Below, in pieces: positions 44,548 through 53,475 of a stretch of DNA of 64,000 nt (positions within the stretch are counted from its first letter, which is position 1; each line of letters opens with the position of its first letter). Below the pieces are notes generated by a model. The model worked only from the letters and a program-made list of their open reading frames with translations, made no database searches and had not been told where the DNA came from. The stretch is taken from assembly GCA_903921455.1 (NCBI GenBank), contig CAIXPZ010000076.1, forward strand, positions 1-64,000, read 5' to 3'. Origin of the DNA: an uncultured Verrucomicrobia subdivision 3 bacterium (GTDB lineage Bacteria; Verrucomicrobiota; Verrucomicrobiae; Limisphaerales; UBA11358). The position numbers and the translations under genes were made by a program.

Positions 44548-45602
44548 AAATCACCCTGCGCCAGTCCGAACGCGGCTTCGCCGTCATCATCGCATTGATC
44601 GCAGTGACGGTGCTGTCCATCCTGGCGGGCGCGCTGGCGATCTTCATGAAGGTGGAATCGCAGCTCGCCCAGAACGGCAATGACGACGAAAAATTATTGT
44701 GGGTCGGCCGCGCCGGCGTCGAGCGCGCCTGCTGGATTCTCGCGCAGGAACCGCCGGGACCGACTTCGCTGAAACAAATTTGGGCCGGCGGGCCGGGCGA
44801 TGGGCCGGAGACGAACAGCCCCATCGCCGGCATTTCGCTGGACAACTTTCCTGTCGGCGATGGCTCGGTTTCGCTGCATCTCATCGAGCAGGAAAGCAAA
44901 ATCAACGTCAACCGCGCCGACACCCCGCTGCTGAACCAAGTTCTCACCGCGATGGGCGTGGACGCAAGCTCCCTTTCGCTCGTGGCCGATTCGATCCAAG
45001 ACTGGATTGACACGGATGACGGCACCCGGCCCGCCGGCGCGGAGAGCGATTATTATCAGGGGCAAACCCCGCCGTATAACGCCAAGGATGCGCCGGTGGA
45101 TGACATTGAGGAATTGCAATTGATCAAAGGCATCACGCCCCACATGTTCAAGGGCGGCAGCGGGGCCGACCCCACTGCGCCGTTCCAGCATCACAAGCTC
45201 GGTTTCGGCAACGCGCCGGGGCAGGAGCCGGATTACGCCTTCGGCCTGCGCGACGTGTTCACACCGTTCTCCAACGGCAAAATCAATGTCAACACCGCCG
45301 ACGCGAACGTGCTGCAATGCATTCCCGGCCTGGACGCCACCTCGGCGCAAAATATTCTGACCCTGCGCAACAGCGAAGGGAGTTTCGATGGTTCCGGCGG
45401 CGTCATCCGCAGTCTGGGCCAGCTCGCGTCGGCAGTGGCCAACCCGCAGGTGCTGCAACAGATCAACAACTACTGCGCCGTCAGCGGCTCGACTTACGAA
45501 GTCCATGCCACCGCCCAGGTCGGCACCAGCCAGCGCGAATTTATCGCCATCGTTTTTCGCGCCGGCAACAATGTGCAGGTCGTCAGCTTCCACCCGAAAT
45601 GA
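44544..45602 (+). CDS. gspK: Type II secretion minor pseudopilin GspK
   Basis: A 352-aa protein whose N-terminus (RGFAVIIALIAVTVLSILAGA) is the usual GspK signal: no Glu at position +5, as in other GspKs. It contains two SAM-like helical repeats typical of GspK, marked by KINVNRADTPLLNQVL and KINVNTADANVLQCI. GspK caps the pseudopilus tip with GspI/J. Last gene of the operon; overlaps gspJ by 4 nt. Confidence 0.9.
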   Translation: MKITLRQSERGFAVIIALIAVTVLSILAGALAIFMKVESQLAQNGNDDEKLLWVGRAGVERACWILAQEPPGPTSLKQIWAGGPGDGPETNSPIAGISLDNFPVGDGSVSLHLIEQESKINVNRADTPLLNQVLTAMGVDASSLSLVADSIQDWIDTDDGTRPAGAESDYYQGQTPPYNAKDAPVDDIEELQLIKGITPHMFKGGSGADPTAPFQHHKLGFGNAPGQEPDYAFGLRDVFTPFSNGKINVNTADANVLQCIPGLDATSAQNILTLRNSEGSFDGSGGVIRSLGQLASAVANPQVLQQINNYCAVSGSTYEVHATAQVGTSQREFIAIVFRAGNNVQVVSFHPK

Positions 45603-45637
45603 GTTGAATTCACAGCGTCGCCCGCTATCGTTGCCCC

Positions 45638-46096
45638 ATGCGCGCGCTTTCGATTTTGCTGCTCACGCTCGGTCTTTTCGTCACGGCTCACGCCGCGGAA
45701 GTCACCGGCCGCGTGCTCAAAGTGCTGCCCCTCCTGGTGGACCAGAAAGGCCGCACCGCGCTGTCGCCGAGCTTGTTCGACCGCGATGCGTATCAGGTCC
45801 AGCTGCGGCTGCACACCAATCAGGTTTCCGCCATCCGTTACGACGTGCTCTGGTCCGCGAAAAATGCCGGTGAAACCAAATTTAAAATCCGGCTCGAACT
45901 GCGCGGCGTGGACACCTCCAATCTGCCCAAGCTGAAAACGCTCGAAACCACCGGCACGGCGGGCTTTTTCCGCCAATGGTCCCCGCTCACCCTCGACGGC
46001 GACGAGTATAAAAAATTCGGCGGCGTCACCGCCTGGCGCGCGACGCTGTGGGACGGCGAGCGGTTGCTGGGCGAGCAGAAATCGTTTTTGTGGTGA
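45638..46096 (+). CDS. Secreted hypothetical protein
   Basis: A 152-aa protein with a clean signal peptide (SILLLTLGLFVTAHAAE). The rest predicts a single beta-sandwich domain (YQVQLRLHTNQVSAIRYDVLW; KFKIRLELRG; WRATLWDGERLLGEQKSFLW). Probably periplasmic. It follows the gsp operon by 35 nt on the same strand and could be co-transcribed, but no functional link is visible. Confidence 0.6.
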   Translation: MRALSILLLTLGLFVTAHAAEVTGRVLKVLPLLVDQKGRTALSPSLFDRDAYQVQLRLHTNQVSAIRYDVLWSAKNAGETKFKIRLELRGVDTSNLPKLKTLETTGTAGFFRQWSPLTLDGDEYKKFGGVTAWRATLWDGERLLGEQKSFLW

Positions 46097-46108
46097 GGCC
46101 TTGGCCGC

Positions 46109-46786
46109 ATGACTTCCCTGTCCATCATCTGCACTTGCGGCCAGAAATACACCTGTGAAGTCCAGCCGCACGCCGAACACCCCCTGCCCGTCGCCTGTCC
46201 GGCCTGCCAGCGCGATGGCACGGCGGCGGTAAACCAGTTTCTCGCCAGCATCCGCCACCGGCCGTTGCCCGTCAAAATTATCTGCGCCTGCGGCCAGAAA
46301 TATTCCTTTGAAGTCCGCCCCGTTAATGGCCGGCTGCCCGCGCCTGTCGCCTGCCCCATCTGCCAGCGCGATGGCACCGACGAAGCCAACCGGATCATTT
46401 CCATGCTGCTGGCCGCCGATCCGCGCACGCTCCCGCCGCCCAGCGTCAATGCGGTGTTGCACTCCGTCCAGGCCACCCTCGCGCCGCACCTCGTAGACGC
46501 GCTCAAGTCCGCCGTCGTGCAGGAACTCGCCACGCAGCGCCGCGAACTCCTCGCCGCCCAGCAGACCGCCGCCGCCGAGCTCACCGAACTCGCGCACCGC
46601 CTCGAAGCCGTGCAGACGCCGCTGCTCGAACGCCTGCGCGCCTATGAACAACGGGTTTCCGAATTGGAAAAAGACCTCGCCGACCAGTCGAAGGAAAACC
46701 GCGAGTTGCTTAAACTGAAAATTGACCTGCTCCGCGAAAAGATCGAGACCGAGCGCAGCGCCAGCCGCATCGTGAATTTCAACTGA
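46109..46786 (+). CDS. Protein with two tandem zinc-ribbon-like repeats and a coiled coil
   Basis: A 225-aa cytoplasmic protein. Residues 1-95 hold two copies of the unit C-x-CGQKY...PVACPxCxRDGT-x2-A, each with four Cys that could bind zinc. The remainder is helical, with a long coiled coil (about 120-215, for example QQTAAAELTELAHRLEA). I do not know the family. The similarity between the two units suggests an internal duplication. It overlaps the convergent TPR gene by 8 nt. Confidence 0.62.
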   Translation: MTSLSIICTCGQKYTCEVQPHAEHPLPVACPACQRDGTAAVNQFLASIRHRPLPVKIICACGQKYSFEVRPVNGRLPAPVACPICQRDGTDEANRIISMLLAADPRTLPPPSVNAVLHSVQATLAPHLVDALKSAVVQELATQRRELLAAQQTAAAELTELAHRLEAVQTPLLERLRAYEQRVSELEKDLADQSKENRELLKLKIDLLREKIETERSASRIVNFN

Positions 46787-47699
46787 CCTTCGCCCCGGAT
46801 TTTTTCTCCTGCGCCAGCAGCGCGCGTTCGTAGCAATCCAGGGCCTCATCGTAGCGCCGCAGCCGGTTCAGCAGGCCGCCCTTGTGCAGATGGGCGATGG
46901 CCAGCGTGCCGTCCGCCGCGATCGCGCGGTCGCAAGTCGCCAGCGCCTCGTCGTTACGGCCGAGCTTTTCCAGCACTACGGCCTTCTTGACCAGAGCCTC
47001 CGCGTGCGTCGGCTGCGTCGCGAGCAGTTTTTCCACTGCCTCCAGCGCCGGTTGCGGCTGGCTCGCGTCCAGATATTTCTGAACCTCCGCCAGCGGATCC
47101 GCCGGCGCGCTGGTGAGGGTTTTGGTCGCCGTGACTTCCGGCAAAAACTTCTGGCCGCTCTCCAGTTCATGGATGCGCTTCTCCAATTGCCCCACCACAT
47201 CCAGCAGCCGCGCGTTGGAATTTTCCACCGTCGCGCGGCCCGGCGCAGCGAGCTGATGCACCGCGCTGGCGTTGGCGATGACCTCGTGCTGGCGCGAGGA
47301 AATCTCCGCCAGCTGCGTGAATGCGCGCCACTGGAAATAAACCATCAGCAGCATGATGCCCAAACCCGCCAGCCCGAACGCCCCTGCCAGGAACAGCGTC
47401 AACTGCTGCGTCTTGCGCGCCGCTTCCGCGTCCGTGACGCGCTGCGCCGCGACGGATTGTTCGAGCGATTGCAGGCGCAGCGCCAGCGCGTCGGCATTGC
47501 TCTTGGCGACGTCGAGGGCAGCCAGCCGGCTCTGCTCGATCGCAAGCTGCGCGGCGTGGATCTGCTCCTGGATCTGGAGATAATTATTGGAGACGTCATC
47601 GCGCGTGACGCTGGGGACGACGTTGGTGTCTTCCGCAAAAACAGGAAGCGCCAGCAGCAGGCCGGCGACGAGCGTTAAAGATTTCCAAGGCAAATTCAT
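46779..47699 (-). CDS. Membrane protein with coiled coil and TPR repeats
   Basis: A 306-aa protein. It has a signal peptide (LTLVAGLLLALPVFA), a coiled coil (about residues 40-98), a transmembrane segment (about 105-127, LFLAGAFGLAGLGIMLLMVYF), then two to three TPR units near the C-terminus (AEALVKKAVVLEKLGRNDEALATCDRAI, then AIAHLHKGGLLNRLRRYDEALDCYERALL). The TPR part is probably cytoplasmic. Function unknown. Confidence 0.72.
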   Translation of the reverse strand: MNLPWKSLTLVAGLLLALPVFAEDTNVVPSVTRDDVSNNYLQIQEQIHAAQLAIEQSRLAALDVAKSNADALALRLQSLEQSVAAQRVTDAEAARKTQQLTLFLAGAFGLAGLGIMLLMVYFQWRAFTQLAEISSRQHEVIANASAVHQLAAPGRATVENSNARLLDVVGQLEKRIHELESGQKFLPEVTATKTLTSAPADPLAEVQKYLDASQPQPALEAVEKLLATQPTHAEALVKKAVVLEKLGRNDEALATCDRAIAADGTLAIAHLHKGGLLNRLRRYDEALDCYERALLAQEKKSGAKVS

Positions 47700-47768
47700 A
47701 CCAGAGGAAAACAGCGTGGCAGTTGGCAAATCGAAGTCAAGTTTCCGGCGGCAGGAGTTATTCGCAGT

Positions 47769-48665
47769 TCAATCCTTCTTCAGATCAAACTCCAGCCGCG
47801 TGCGCGAGCCGGTCTGGACGTTGCGGATTTCCATCTCCTGCAATTCCCACTGGCCGTTGACCTTCTTGAACGACTTCGGCTCGAACACTTTCAACAATTT
47901 GCCCGCCGCGTCGTAGGCCTCGGCCTCCAGAATGCCGCCGCTCTCCTTGTCAATCCACGATAGCACGCGCGAGTAACCGTTCGTGGCCGGATTCGGATGG
48001 ATGCTTTCCAGTAGCGTGTATTCGCGACCGCGTTTCAGGTTCGTCGGCTTCGGCAAAATCTTCTGCGCCGACCAGTGGAGAAATTCAAGGCCAAGGTCGC
48101 ATTGCCAAAAGTCTGATTGGGCAAAAGGAATCAGATGTTCTCGCATCAATTCTTTATTCGCTAATCCAGGCCCTATGCTTTGGAAACTGTATCCGTTTGG
48201 AGTCCCAAGCGGGGTGTCTCTTAACCCGATAATATAATGCCTTGGATTGCCAACGCCGTCAGGAAAGCCATTTTCAGATTTCTGTGTTTCTAAACCAGGA
48301 AAATCACCTTCCAGCGGTTGACTTTGAAATTGATTTTGAAAAGTAAAGTGGGTGACAGTTAATGTTTCTGTGGCGTTTGTGTAAAGCGCCTTGTAAATGC
48401 TTTTCCAATTATCGGCTGCGACCAAAATTTCGCACCTGACCGGTATTTCCGAGGTGTGTCCTGTGGCATTGCGGATTTTCAAAACACCTGTCTGACTTAA
48501 CCCTTCGGCTGGACGTTGCTCAAGAAGTTGCAAAACAAGTTTCCGCCCTTGAATAAATGCTTCGACAGAATCATTCGTCGTCTCCGCCCTCGCACCCATG
48601 GCCAGCAATAAAATCACCATGGCCAGCCCGCCGGCGGCGGGGCGAAAATCAGTCCAGAACTTCAT
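47769..48665 (-). CDS. Secreted outer-membrane lipoprotein-sorting-like protein
   Basis: A 298-aa protein with a signal peptide (AMVILLLAMGARAE). The C-terminal half (VLSWIDKESGGILEAEAYDAAGKLLKVFEPKSFKKVNGQWELQEMEIRNVQTG) matches the LolA/LolB-like half-barrel family often annotated 'outer membrane lipoprotein-sorting protein' in Verrucomicrobia. It is probably periplasmic and may bind lipid or lipoprotein acyl chains. Part of the gene is AT-rich relative to its neighbours. Confidence 0.68.
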   Translation of the reverse strand: MKFWTDFRPAAGGLAMVILLLAMGARAETTNDSVEAFIQGRKLVLQLLEQRPAEGLSQTGVLKIRNATGHTSEIPVRCEILVAADNWKSIYKALYTNATETLTVTHFTFQNQFQSQPLEGDFPGLETQKSENGFPDGVGNPRHYIIGLRDTPLGTPNGYSFQSIGPGLANKELMREHLIPFAQSDFWQCDLGLEFLHWSAQKILPKPTNLKRGREYTLLESIHPNPATNGYSRVLSWIDKESGGILEAEAYDAAGKLLKVFEPKSFKKVNGQWELQEMEIRNVQTGSRTRLEFDLKKD

Positions 48666-49002
48666 GCGGCAACGCTAGGTCGCCCGCCCCAGCCTGTCCA
48701 GCAGTGATTTTGCCCCCCACGGCCAGGTCGTTGCCCCCCACCCCACTTTGGGTCCGGACTGCCGCCGCCGGCATCCAGCATGTCCAAAATTTGTGAATAT
48801 GGGCTTCCGTCGCTTTGACTCCGGCAAAAACGTTTTTTGCGTTTGAGCAATAGAGTAGACCCTTTTGATAGCTTTTTGACCTTTTGGCGGGGTTGGACGA
48901 ACCTCGTGATGCCATTAGGGATGGATAATGGGCGGCGGATGGCCGCTGTCGGGTCGTTTCTTGGTGACGCGGGACGGCCAACGCCCCGGTCGGCACGCGG
49001 GG
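48666..49002. other. Intergenic region without a recognisable gene
   Basis: No ORF with a plausible start or family. The block TTGCCCCCCAC occurs twice (near 48703 and 48730), and there is a short AT-rich palindrome around gcaaaaacgttttttgc near 48825. The minus-strand promoter of the gene starting at 48665 should be here. Confidence 0.5.
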
Positions 49003-50043
49003 TTACTTCAGGTTTTTCCGCACGGTGTCGGCGATCTGAATGAATGCCTGGCCCGCCGGATGGTTCGGGGTGGATACCACAATGGGCAGGCCGCGGTCGC
49101 CGCCTTCGCGGATAGCGGTGAAGAGGGGGATTTCGCCGAGAAAGGGAACGTTTTGCCGCGCCGCCTCTTCCTGGCCGCCGCCGTGGCCGAAGATTTCCAC
49201 GCGGTCGCCGTTCGGCGCGGTGAAGTAGCTCATGTTTTCCACGATGCCGAGGATCGGCACATTCACCTTATTGAACATGGCAATGCCCTTGCGCACGACG
49301 CCGAGCGACGCCTCCTGCGGCGTGCTGATGATGACGCCGCCGTCGAGGGGCACCGTCTGGCAGAGCGAGAGCTGGGCGTCGCCGGTGCCGGGCGGCAAAT
49401 CCACTAGCAGGAAGTCCAGGTCGCCCCATTCGACGGCGAGCAGGAATTGATTAATGGTCTTCGTGATCATGGGTCCGCGCCAGATGACGGGCTGGTCGTC
49501 CGTGAGCAGCAGGCCGATGCTCATCACTTTCACGCCGTGGTTGGACGGCGGCACGAGGCGCTCAGCCGCGTTGACGGTCGGCCGCTCGTGGACCCCCATC
49601 ATGAGCGGGATGCTGGGGCCGTAAATATCGCAATCCAGCAGGCCGACTTTCGCGCCGAGATGTTGGAGCGCGCAGGCGAGGTTCACGGAGCAGGTGGACT
49701 TGCCCACGCCGCCCTTGCCGCTGGCAATGGCGATGATGCGTTTCACGCCGGGAACGGCGGTCTGGTTGGTGAAGGTTTTGCCCGTGGCGGCCTGGCCGGC
49801 GGTGGGTTGACGCACGTCCACGTGGACATGGCTGACGCCGGGTAGTCTTTTGAGCACGCCCTCGGCTTCGGCCTTGATCTGCAGGGCGGCTTCGGGATTC
49901 GGCGAGGTCAATTGCATGACCACGCTCACCGCGCCGTTGGCGGCGGAGATTTCTTTGACGAGGCCGAAGGAAACAATGTCGCGCGAGTAGCCGGGATATT
50001 TCACCGCGGCCAGGGCGTTCTTGATGTCGTCTTGCGAAAGCAT
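49003..50043 (-). CDS. mrp: Mrp/ApbC-family P-loop iron-sulfur carrier ATPase
   Basis: A 346-aa protein with an N-terminal MIP18/DUF59 domain (about residues 1-85) and a ParA-like ATPase domain with deviant Walker A GKGGVGKS (109-116). It then has DCDIYGPSIPLMMG and LLVDLPPGTGDAQLSL. Homologues carry Fe-S clusters to target proteins. The C-terminal CxxC that bridges the cluster in many members is missing: the region reads NMSYFTAPNGDRVEIFGHGGG. Function may therefore rely on other ligands or the protein may act differently. Confidence 0.88.
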   Translation of the reverse strand: MLSQDDIKNALAAVKYPGYSRDIVSFGLVKEISAANGAVSVVMQLTSPNPEAALQIKAEAEGVLKRLPGVSHVHVDVRQPTAGQAATGKTFTNQTAVPGVKRIIAIASGKGGVGKSTCSVNLACALQHLGAKVGLLDCDIYGPSIPLMMGVHERPTVNAAERLVPPSNHGVKVMSIGLLLTDDQPVIWRGPMITKTINQFLLAVEWGDLDFLLVDLPPGTGDAQLSLCQTVPLDGGVIISTPQEASLGVVRKGIAMFNKVNVPILGIVENMSYFTAPNGDRVEIFGHGGGQEEAARQNVPFLGEIPLFTAIREGGDRGLPIVVSTPNHPAGQAFIQIADTVRKNLK

Positions 50044-50085
50044 GGCGGACAGGTTGCCAGCGACGCGGACGAAGGCAAGTGGTTC

Positions 50086-51933
50086 CTATTCGAAGATGCT
50101 CAATTCGCGGTTGGCCTTGCGGAGTTTGCCGGTCAGATCGAGGCAAAGGCGCTGCAGGATTTTGATTTTGAGCTCCGGATGGTTTTTCCCGAGTTCATTA
50201 AAATCGGCCAACGCCAGCATGTCGCACTCCACCTCCGTGTCGGCGACGATGTTGGCGGAACGCGGCGCGCCGTCGAGAAACGCCATTTCACCGAACGCCA
50301 TGCCCGGGGAGAACGTGGCGAGGCGATGGCGCTCCTCGCCGGGCAGCAGCACGCTGACGTGGCCGCGCGTGAGGAAGAACATTTCCGTGGCGGCGTCGCC
50401 GGCGCTGATGATGAACTGGCCGGCCTTGAAATTTTTCGGGTGCAGCAGCGGCTGAAGGATCTTCAGCTCGGCGGCGGACAAATCCCGGAGCAATTCGTAG
50501 TCGGCGGGCTTCGCCTTGTAATTCGGCGCGTGGGCATACCGGGTGTTTTCCAGCAGGGTTTCCTCGCACCATTCCAGCGCCAGATCGTTGCTGGGATAGG
50601 TGACAAACAAATCCGCGAACTGCCCGGCGAGCTTTTTCTTCATCATGCGGCGCAGCAGGGGCAGATGTTCACCGTGCGTGAAGATCACGGTTTTTTCGGC
50701 GGCGTGCAGTTTGTTGACGAGCGAATGCAGCAGATGCCCGGCGCTCTCGTTCAAGCTGAGGACGCGCTTCAGGTCGAGGATAAGAAACTGGATGGCCTCC
50801 GCCTGGTCCAGCACATCGCGCACGACCGTTTCGGTGGTGGCGAAGGCGAGATGGCCCTGCAATTGATAGACGTGGATCACCTTGGCCAGTTCGCGCAGCG
50901 CCTGGCCTTCCTCGGCGGTGCGCACGTGGGTGGAGTTGAATTTGGCACCGGTGAACTTGGCGCGGATGGTGGATCTGCCAACGACCGGACGATTGAACAA
51001 GTGCAGGTCGAGGTGGCGCGACAATTCCTTGCAAACGGCGATGCCGCGCACGCTATTGCCGTGCGCATCCAGCTTCGGCGAAAAAACGCCGATGCCAATC
51101 TGCCCCGGCAACACTGCCAGCACGCCGCCGGCGACGCCGCTCTTCGCGGGAATGCCGACGTGATAAAGCCACTCGCCCGCGTAGTCATACATGCCGCAGG
51201 TGCCCATCACGCTCAATACGCTCTCCACATACTCGGCACGCAAAGCTTGTTTGCCGGTGAGCGGATTGACGCCGCGATTCGCCAGCGTCGCGGCCATGAC
51301 GCCGAGGTCGCGGCAATTGACGGAGATGGAACATTGCTTGAAATAAATTTCGGTCGTCGGCGCGGGGTCGCCGGTAAGCTTGTCAAAATTGCGCAGCATG
51401 TGCCCGATGGCACGATTGCGATGGCCGGTCTCGCTTTCGGATTGATACACTTTTTCGTCCAGTCCCAATTCCCGGCCGGCATAAAGCGAGAAGGTTTCCA
51501 GAATGCGCTTGAACCGCGACGCCGGCGTTTTGCCCGCAATCAAGCCCGCCGTGGCAATGGCGCCGGCATTGATCATCGGATTGCGCGGACGGCCCGTGCC
51601 GGGATCAAGACTGATGGAGTTGAATGCGTCACCCGTCGGTTCCACGCCCACCCGGTCCAGCGTCACGTCGCGGCCGTTGTCCTCAAGGGCGAGACCATAC
51701 ACGAAGGGCTTGGAGATGGATTGAATGGTGAATTCCTGCCGCGTGTTACCGACCTCATAAACCGAGCCGTTCGCGGTGACGAGACAGATGCCGAACCAAT
51801 CAGGATTCGCCTTCGCCAGTTCGGGAATGTAAGTCGCCACGTGGCCGTCTTTATCCCCGGCATATTTCCGGTGGATTTCTTGCAGGAATTCCTCGATCGG
51901 TGAAACGAATTGGGGCACGGACTGGTTTTTCAT
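50086..51933 (-). CDS. glsA: Glutaminase fused to STAS and cyclic-nucleotide-binding domains
   Basis: A 615-aa protein. Residues about 1-310 are a beta-lactamase-fold glutaminase that turns glutamine into glutamate and ammonia: catalytic SISKPF (Ser-x-x-Lys), NPMINAGAIA, YFKQCSISVN and KSGVAGG. A STAS-like domain follows (about 325-440). The last 130 residues are a cNMP-binding domain, with FSPGMAFGEMAFLDGAPRSANIVAD as the phosphate-binding cassette. This glutaminase-STAS-cNMP fusion is known in several phyla and suggests nucleotide-controlled activity. The ATG at 51933 is preferred over 51987. Confidence 0.92.
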   Translation of the reverse strand: MKNQSVPQFVSPIEEFLQEIHRKYAGDKDGHVATYIPELAKANPDWFGICLVTANGSVYEVGNTRQEFTIQSISKPFVYGLALEDNGRDVTLDRVGVEPTGDAFNSISLDPGTGRPRNPMINAGAIATAGLIAGKTPASRFKRILETFSLYAGRELGLDEKVYQSESETGHRNRAIGHMLRNFDKLTGDPAPTTEIYFKQCSISVNCRDLGVMAATLANRGVNPLTGKQALRAEYVESVLSVMGTCGMYDYAGEWLYHVGIPAKSGVAGGVLAVLPGQIGIGVFSPKLDAHGNSVRGIAVCKELSRHLDLHLFNRPVVGRSTIRAKFTGAKFNSTHVRTAEEGQALRELAKVIHVYQLQGHLAFATTETVVRDVLDQAEAIQFLILDLKRVLSLNESAGHLLHSLVNKLHAAEKTVIFTHGEHLPLLRRMMKKKLAGQFADLFVTYPSNDLALEWCEETLLENTRYAHAPNYKAKPADYELLRDLSAAELKILQPLLHPKNFKAGQFIISAGDAATEMFFLTRGHVSVLLPGEERHRLATFSPGMAFGEMAFLDGAPRSANIVADTEVECDMLALADFNELGKNHPELKIKILQRLCLDLTGKLRKANRELSIFE

Positions 51934-52113
51934 AGTGTTTTTAACGGGCTCCTTGGCTGCGGTCTGATTACCGACAACTTTGCGCAAGATGAACTTTCAC
52001 GGCAAATCCGTCAAGCCGCCAATCATCGCCGGCCAGGCGCATAAACCACCATTTTATTGCCGAGGTTTTCAATTGCGCAACGGGCGCAAACATGGGAGAT
52101 TGTCCGCCTAATT

Positions 52114-52119
52114 TATAAT
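52114..52119 (+). promoter_or_regulatory. -10 box of the suf operon
   Basis: A perfect TATAAT. It places transcription start near 52126, about 10 nt before the ATG at 52136, so the mRNA would have almost no leader. No convincing -35 box sits at the usual spacing, which fits a promoter that needs an activator or has an extended element. Confidence 0.5.
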
Positions 52120-52133
52120 TAGAATGATTCTAA
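52119..52133. promoter_or_regulatory. Fur/PerR-type 7-1-7 palindrome in the suf promoter
   Basis: TTAGAATGATTCTAA is a perfect inverted repeat of two 7-nt arms around one base. It differs from the Bacillus PerR box (TTATAATNATTATAA) at one position per arm. It overlaps the last base of the -10 box and the predicted start of transcription, an ideal place for repression by a Fur-family regulator sensing iron or peroxide. Confidence 0.65.
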
Positions 52134-52135
52134 AT

Positions 52136-53473
52136 ATGACGCCGAACGCAAATAACGGAACGGAACTGCTGGTCGCCAAGTTTTCGCAGGTGGAAAATTC
52201 CGCGCAGCCCCAATGGCTGCTGCCCGTGCGGAAGGCCGGCCTCGCCAGCTTTGCCGAGCAGGGCTTCCCGAAATTGACCGACGAAGACTGGCGCTTCACC
52301 AATGTGGCCCCGATTGCCAAGCTGCCCTTCACCCTCGCCGGCCAAGGCTCCGTCAACGGCGCCGAGACCAAAGCGCTCGATGGATCCGTCTTTGCCGCCC
52401 TGCCCGGCCATCGCCTGGTGTTCGTGAACGGCTTTTTCTCCGCGAAACTTTCCCGCATCAAGCCCGTGACGGGCGGCGTCCGGATTGAGAATCTTTCCGC
52501 CGCGCTGGCCCGGGACGCCGCGGCCATCGAGCAACATCTCGGCAAATACGCCCACACGGCGGGCAATTCCTTCGCCGCGATGAATCAGGCGCTCTTTGCC
52601 GACGGCGCGTTCATCTTCGTGCCCAAGGGCGTCGCGGTCGCCGAACCCGTGCAGTTGATTTACATTTCATCCGCCAAGCAAAGCGGCGAGACCATCCTTC
52701 CCCGCAACCTCGTCATCGCCGAAGCGGGCAGCCAACTGACCGTGGTCGAGAGCTACATCAGCACCACCGACGTCGCCTATTTTACCAATGCCGTGACCGA
52801 AATTATCGCTGGCGACCATGCCTCGGTTGAACACGTCAAGGTGCAGGATGAAGCCGCAACGGCCTATCACATCGCCACCATCGCGGGCGAATTCGGCCGC
52901 GCGAGCAATGTCAGCGTCCATTCGTTTGCGCTCGGCGCCAAGCTCTCGCGGAACAACATCCGCACCAAGCTCGCGGGCGAAGGTCTGGAGTGCATCCTGA
53001 ACGGGCTGTATCTCACCAAGGGCGAGCAGCTCGCCGACCATCACATGATTGTCGAGCATGCCCAGCCGCATTGCGCGAGCCACGAGTATTTCAACGGCAT
53101 CCTGGACGATAAATCCAAGGGCGTGTTTCACGGCCGGATTTATGTCCATCCCATCGCCCAGAAAACCGACGCGAAGCAGACGAACAAAAACCTGCTGCTC
53201 TCCGACGACGCCTGCGCGGACACGAAGCCGCAGTTGGAGATTTACGCCGACGACGTGAAATGCACGCACGGCGCGACCATCGGGCAGTTGAATGATGAAA
53301 GCATATTTTATCTCCGCTCGCGCGGCATCGGCACGGACATGGCGCGGCAGATGTTGATTCATGCCTTTGCCGGTGAGATCATTGAGCGCATCCAATGCGA
53401 GCCGGCCCGCGAAGTCATTGACAAGCTGGTGTGGGACCGCCTCGAGGCGCATCCGCATCTGTTGGGAAAGTAA
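52136..53473 (+). CDS. sufD: Fe-S cluster assembly protein SufD
   Basis: A 445-aa SufB/SufD-family scaffold partner. It has the N-terminal FPKLTDEDWRFTNVAPI segment found in SufD, then a long beta-helix ending in the conserved C-terminal region GATIGQLNDESIFYLRSRGI, with His in DDVKCTHGA. SufD forms a complex with SufB and the ATPase SufC that builds Fe-S clusters. Neither sufB nor sufC is in this window. The ATG at 52136 is chosen because it starts after the predicted transcription start; ATG 52124 lies inside the operator. Confidence 0.92.
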   Translation: MTPNANNGTELLVAKFSQVENSAQPQWLLPVRKAGLASFAEQGFPKLTDEDWRFTNVAPIAKLPFTLAGQGSVNGAETKALDGSVFAALPGHRLVFVNGFFSAKLSRIKPVTGGVRIENLSAALARDAAAIEQHLGKYAHTAGNSFAAMNQALFADGAFIFVPKGVAVAEPVQLIYISSAKQSGETILPRNLVIAEAGSQLTVVESYISTTDVAYFTNAVTEIIAGDHASVEHVKVQDEAATAYHIATIAGEFGRASNVSVHSFALGAKLSRNNIRTKLAGEGLECILNGLYLTKGEQLADHHMIVEHAQPHCASHEYFNGILDDKSKGVFHGRIYVHPIAQKTDAKQTNKNLLLSDDACADTKPQLEIYADDVKCTHGATIGQLNDESIFYLRSRGIGTDMARQMLIHAFAGEIIERIQCEPAREVIDKLVWDRLEAHPHLLGK

Positions 53474-53475
53474 TA

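Noticed and set aside
49912..51903. Plus-strand open frame (663 aa)
   Set aside because: Antisense to the glutaminase fusion.
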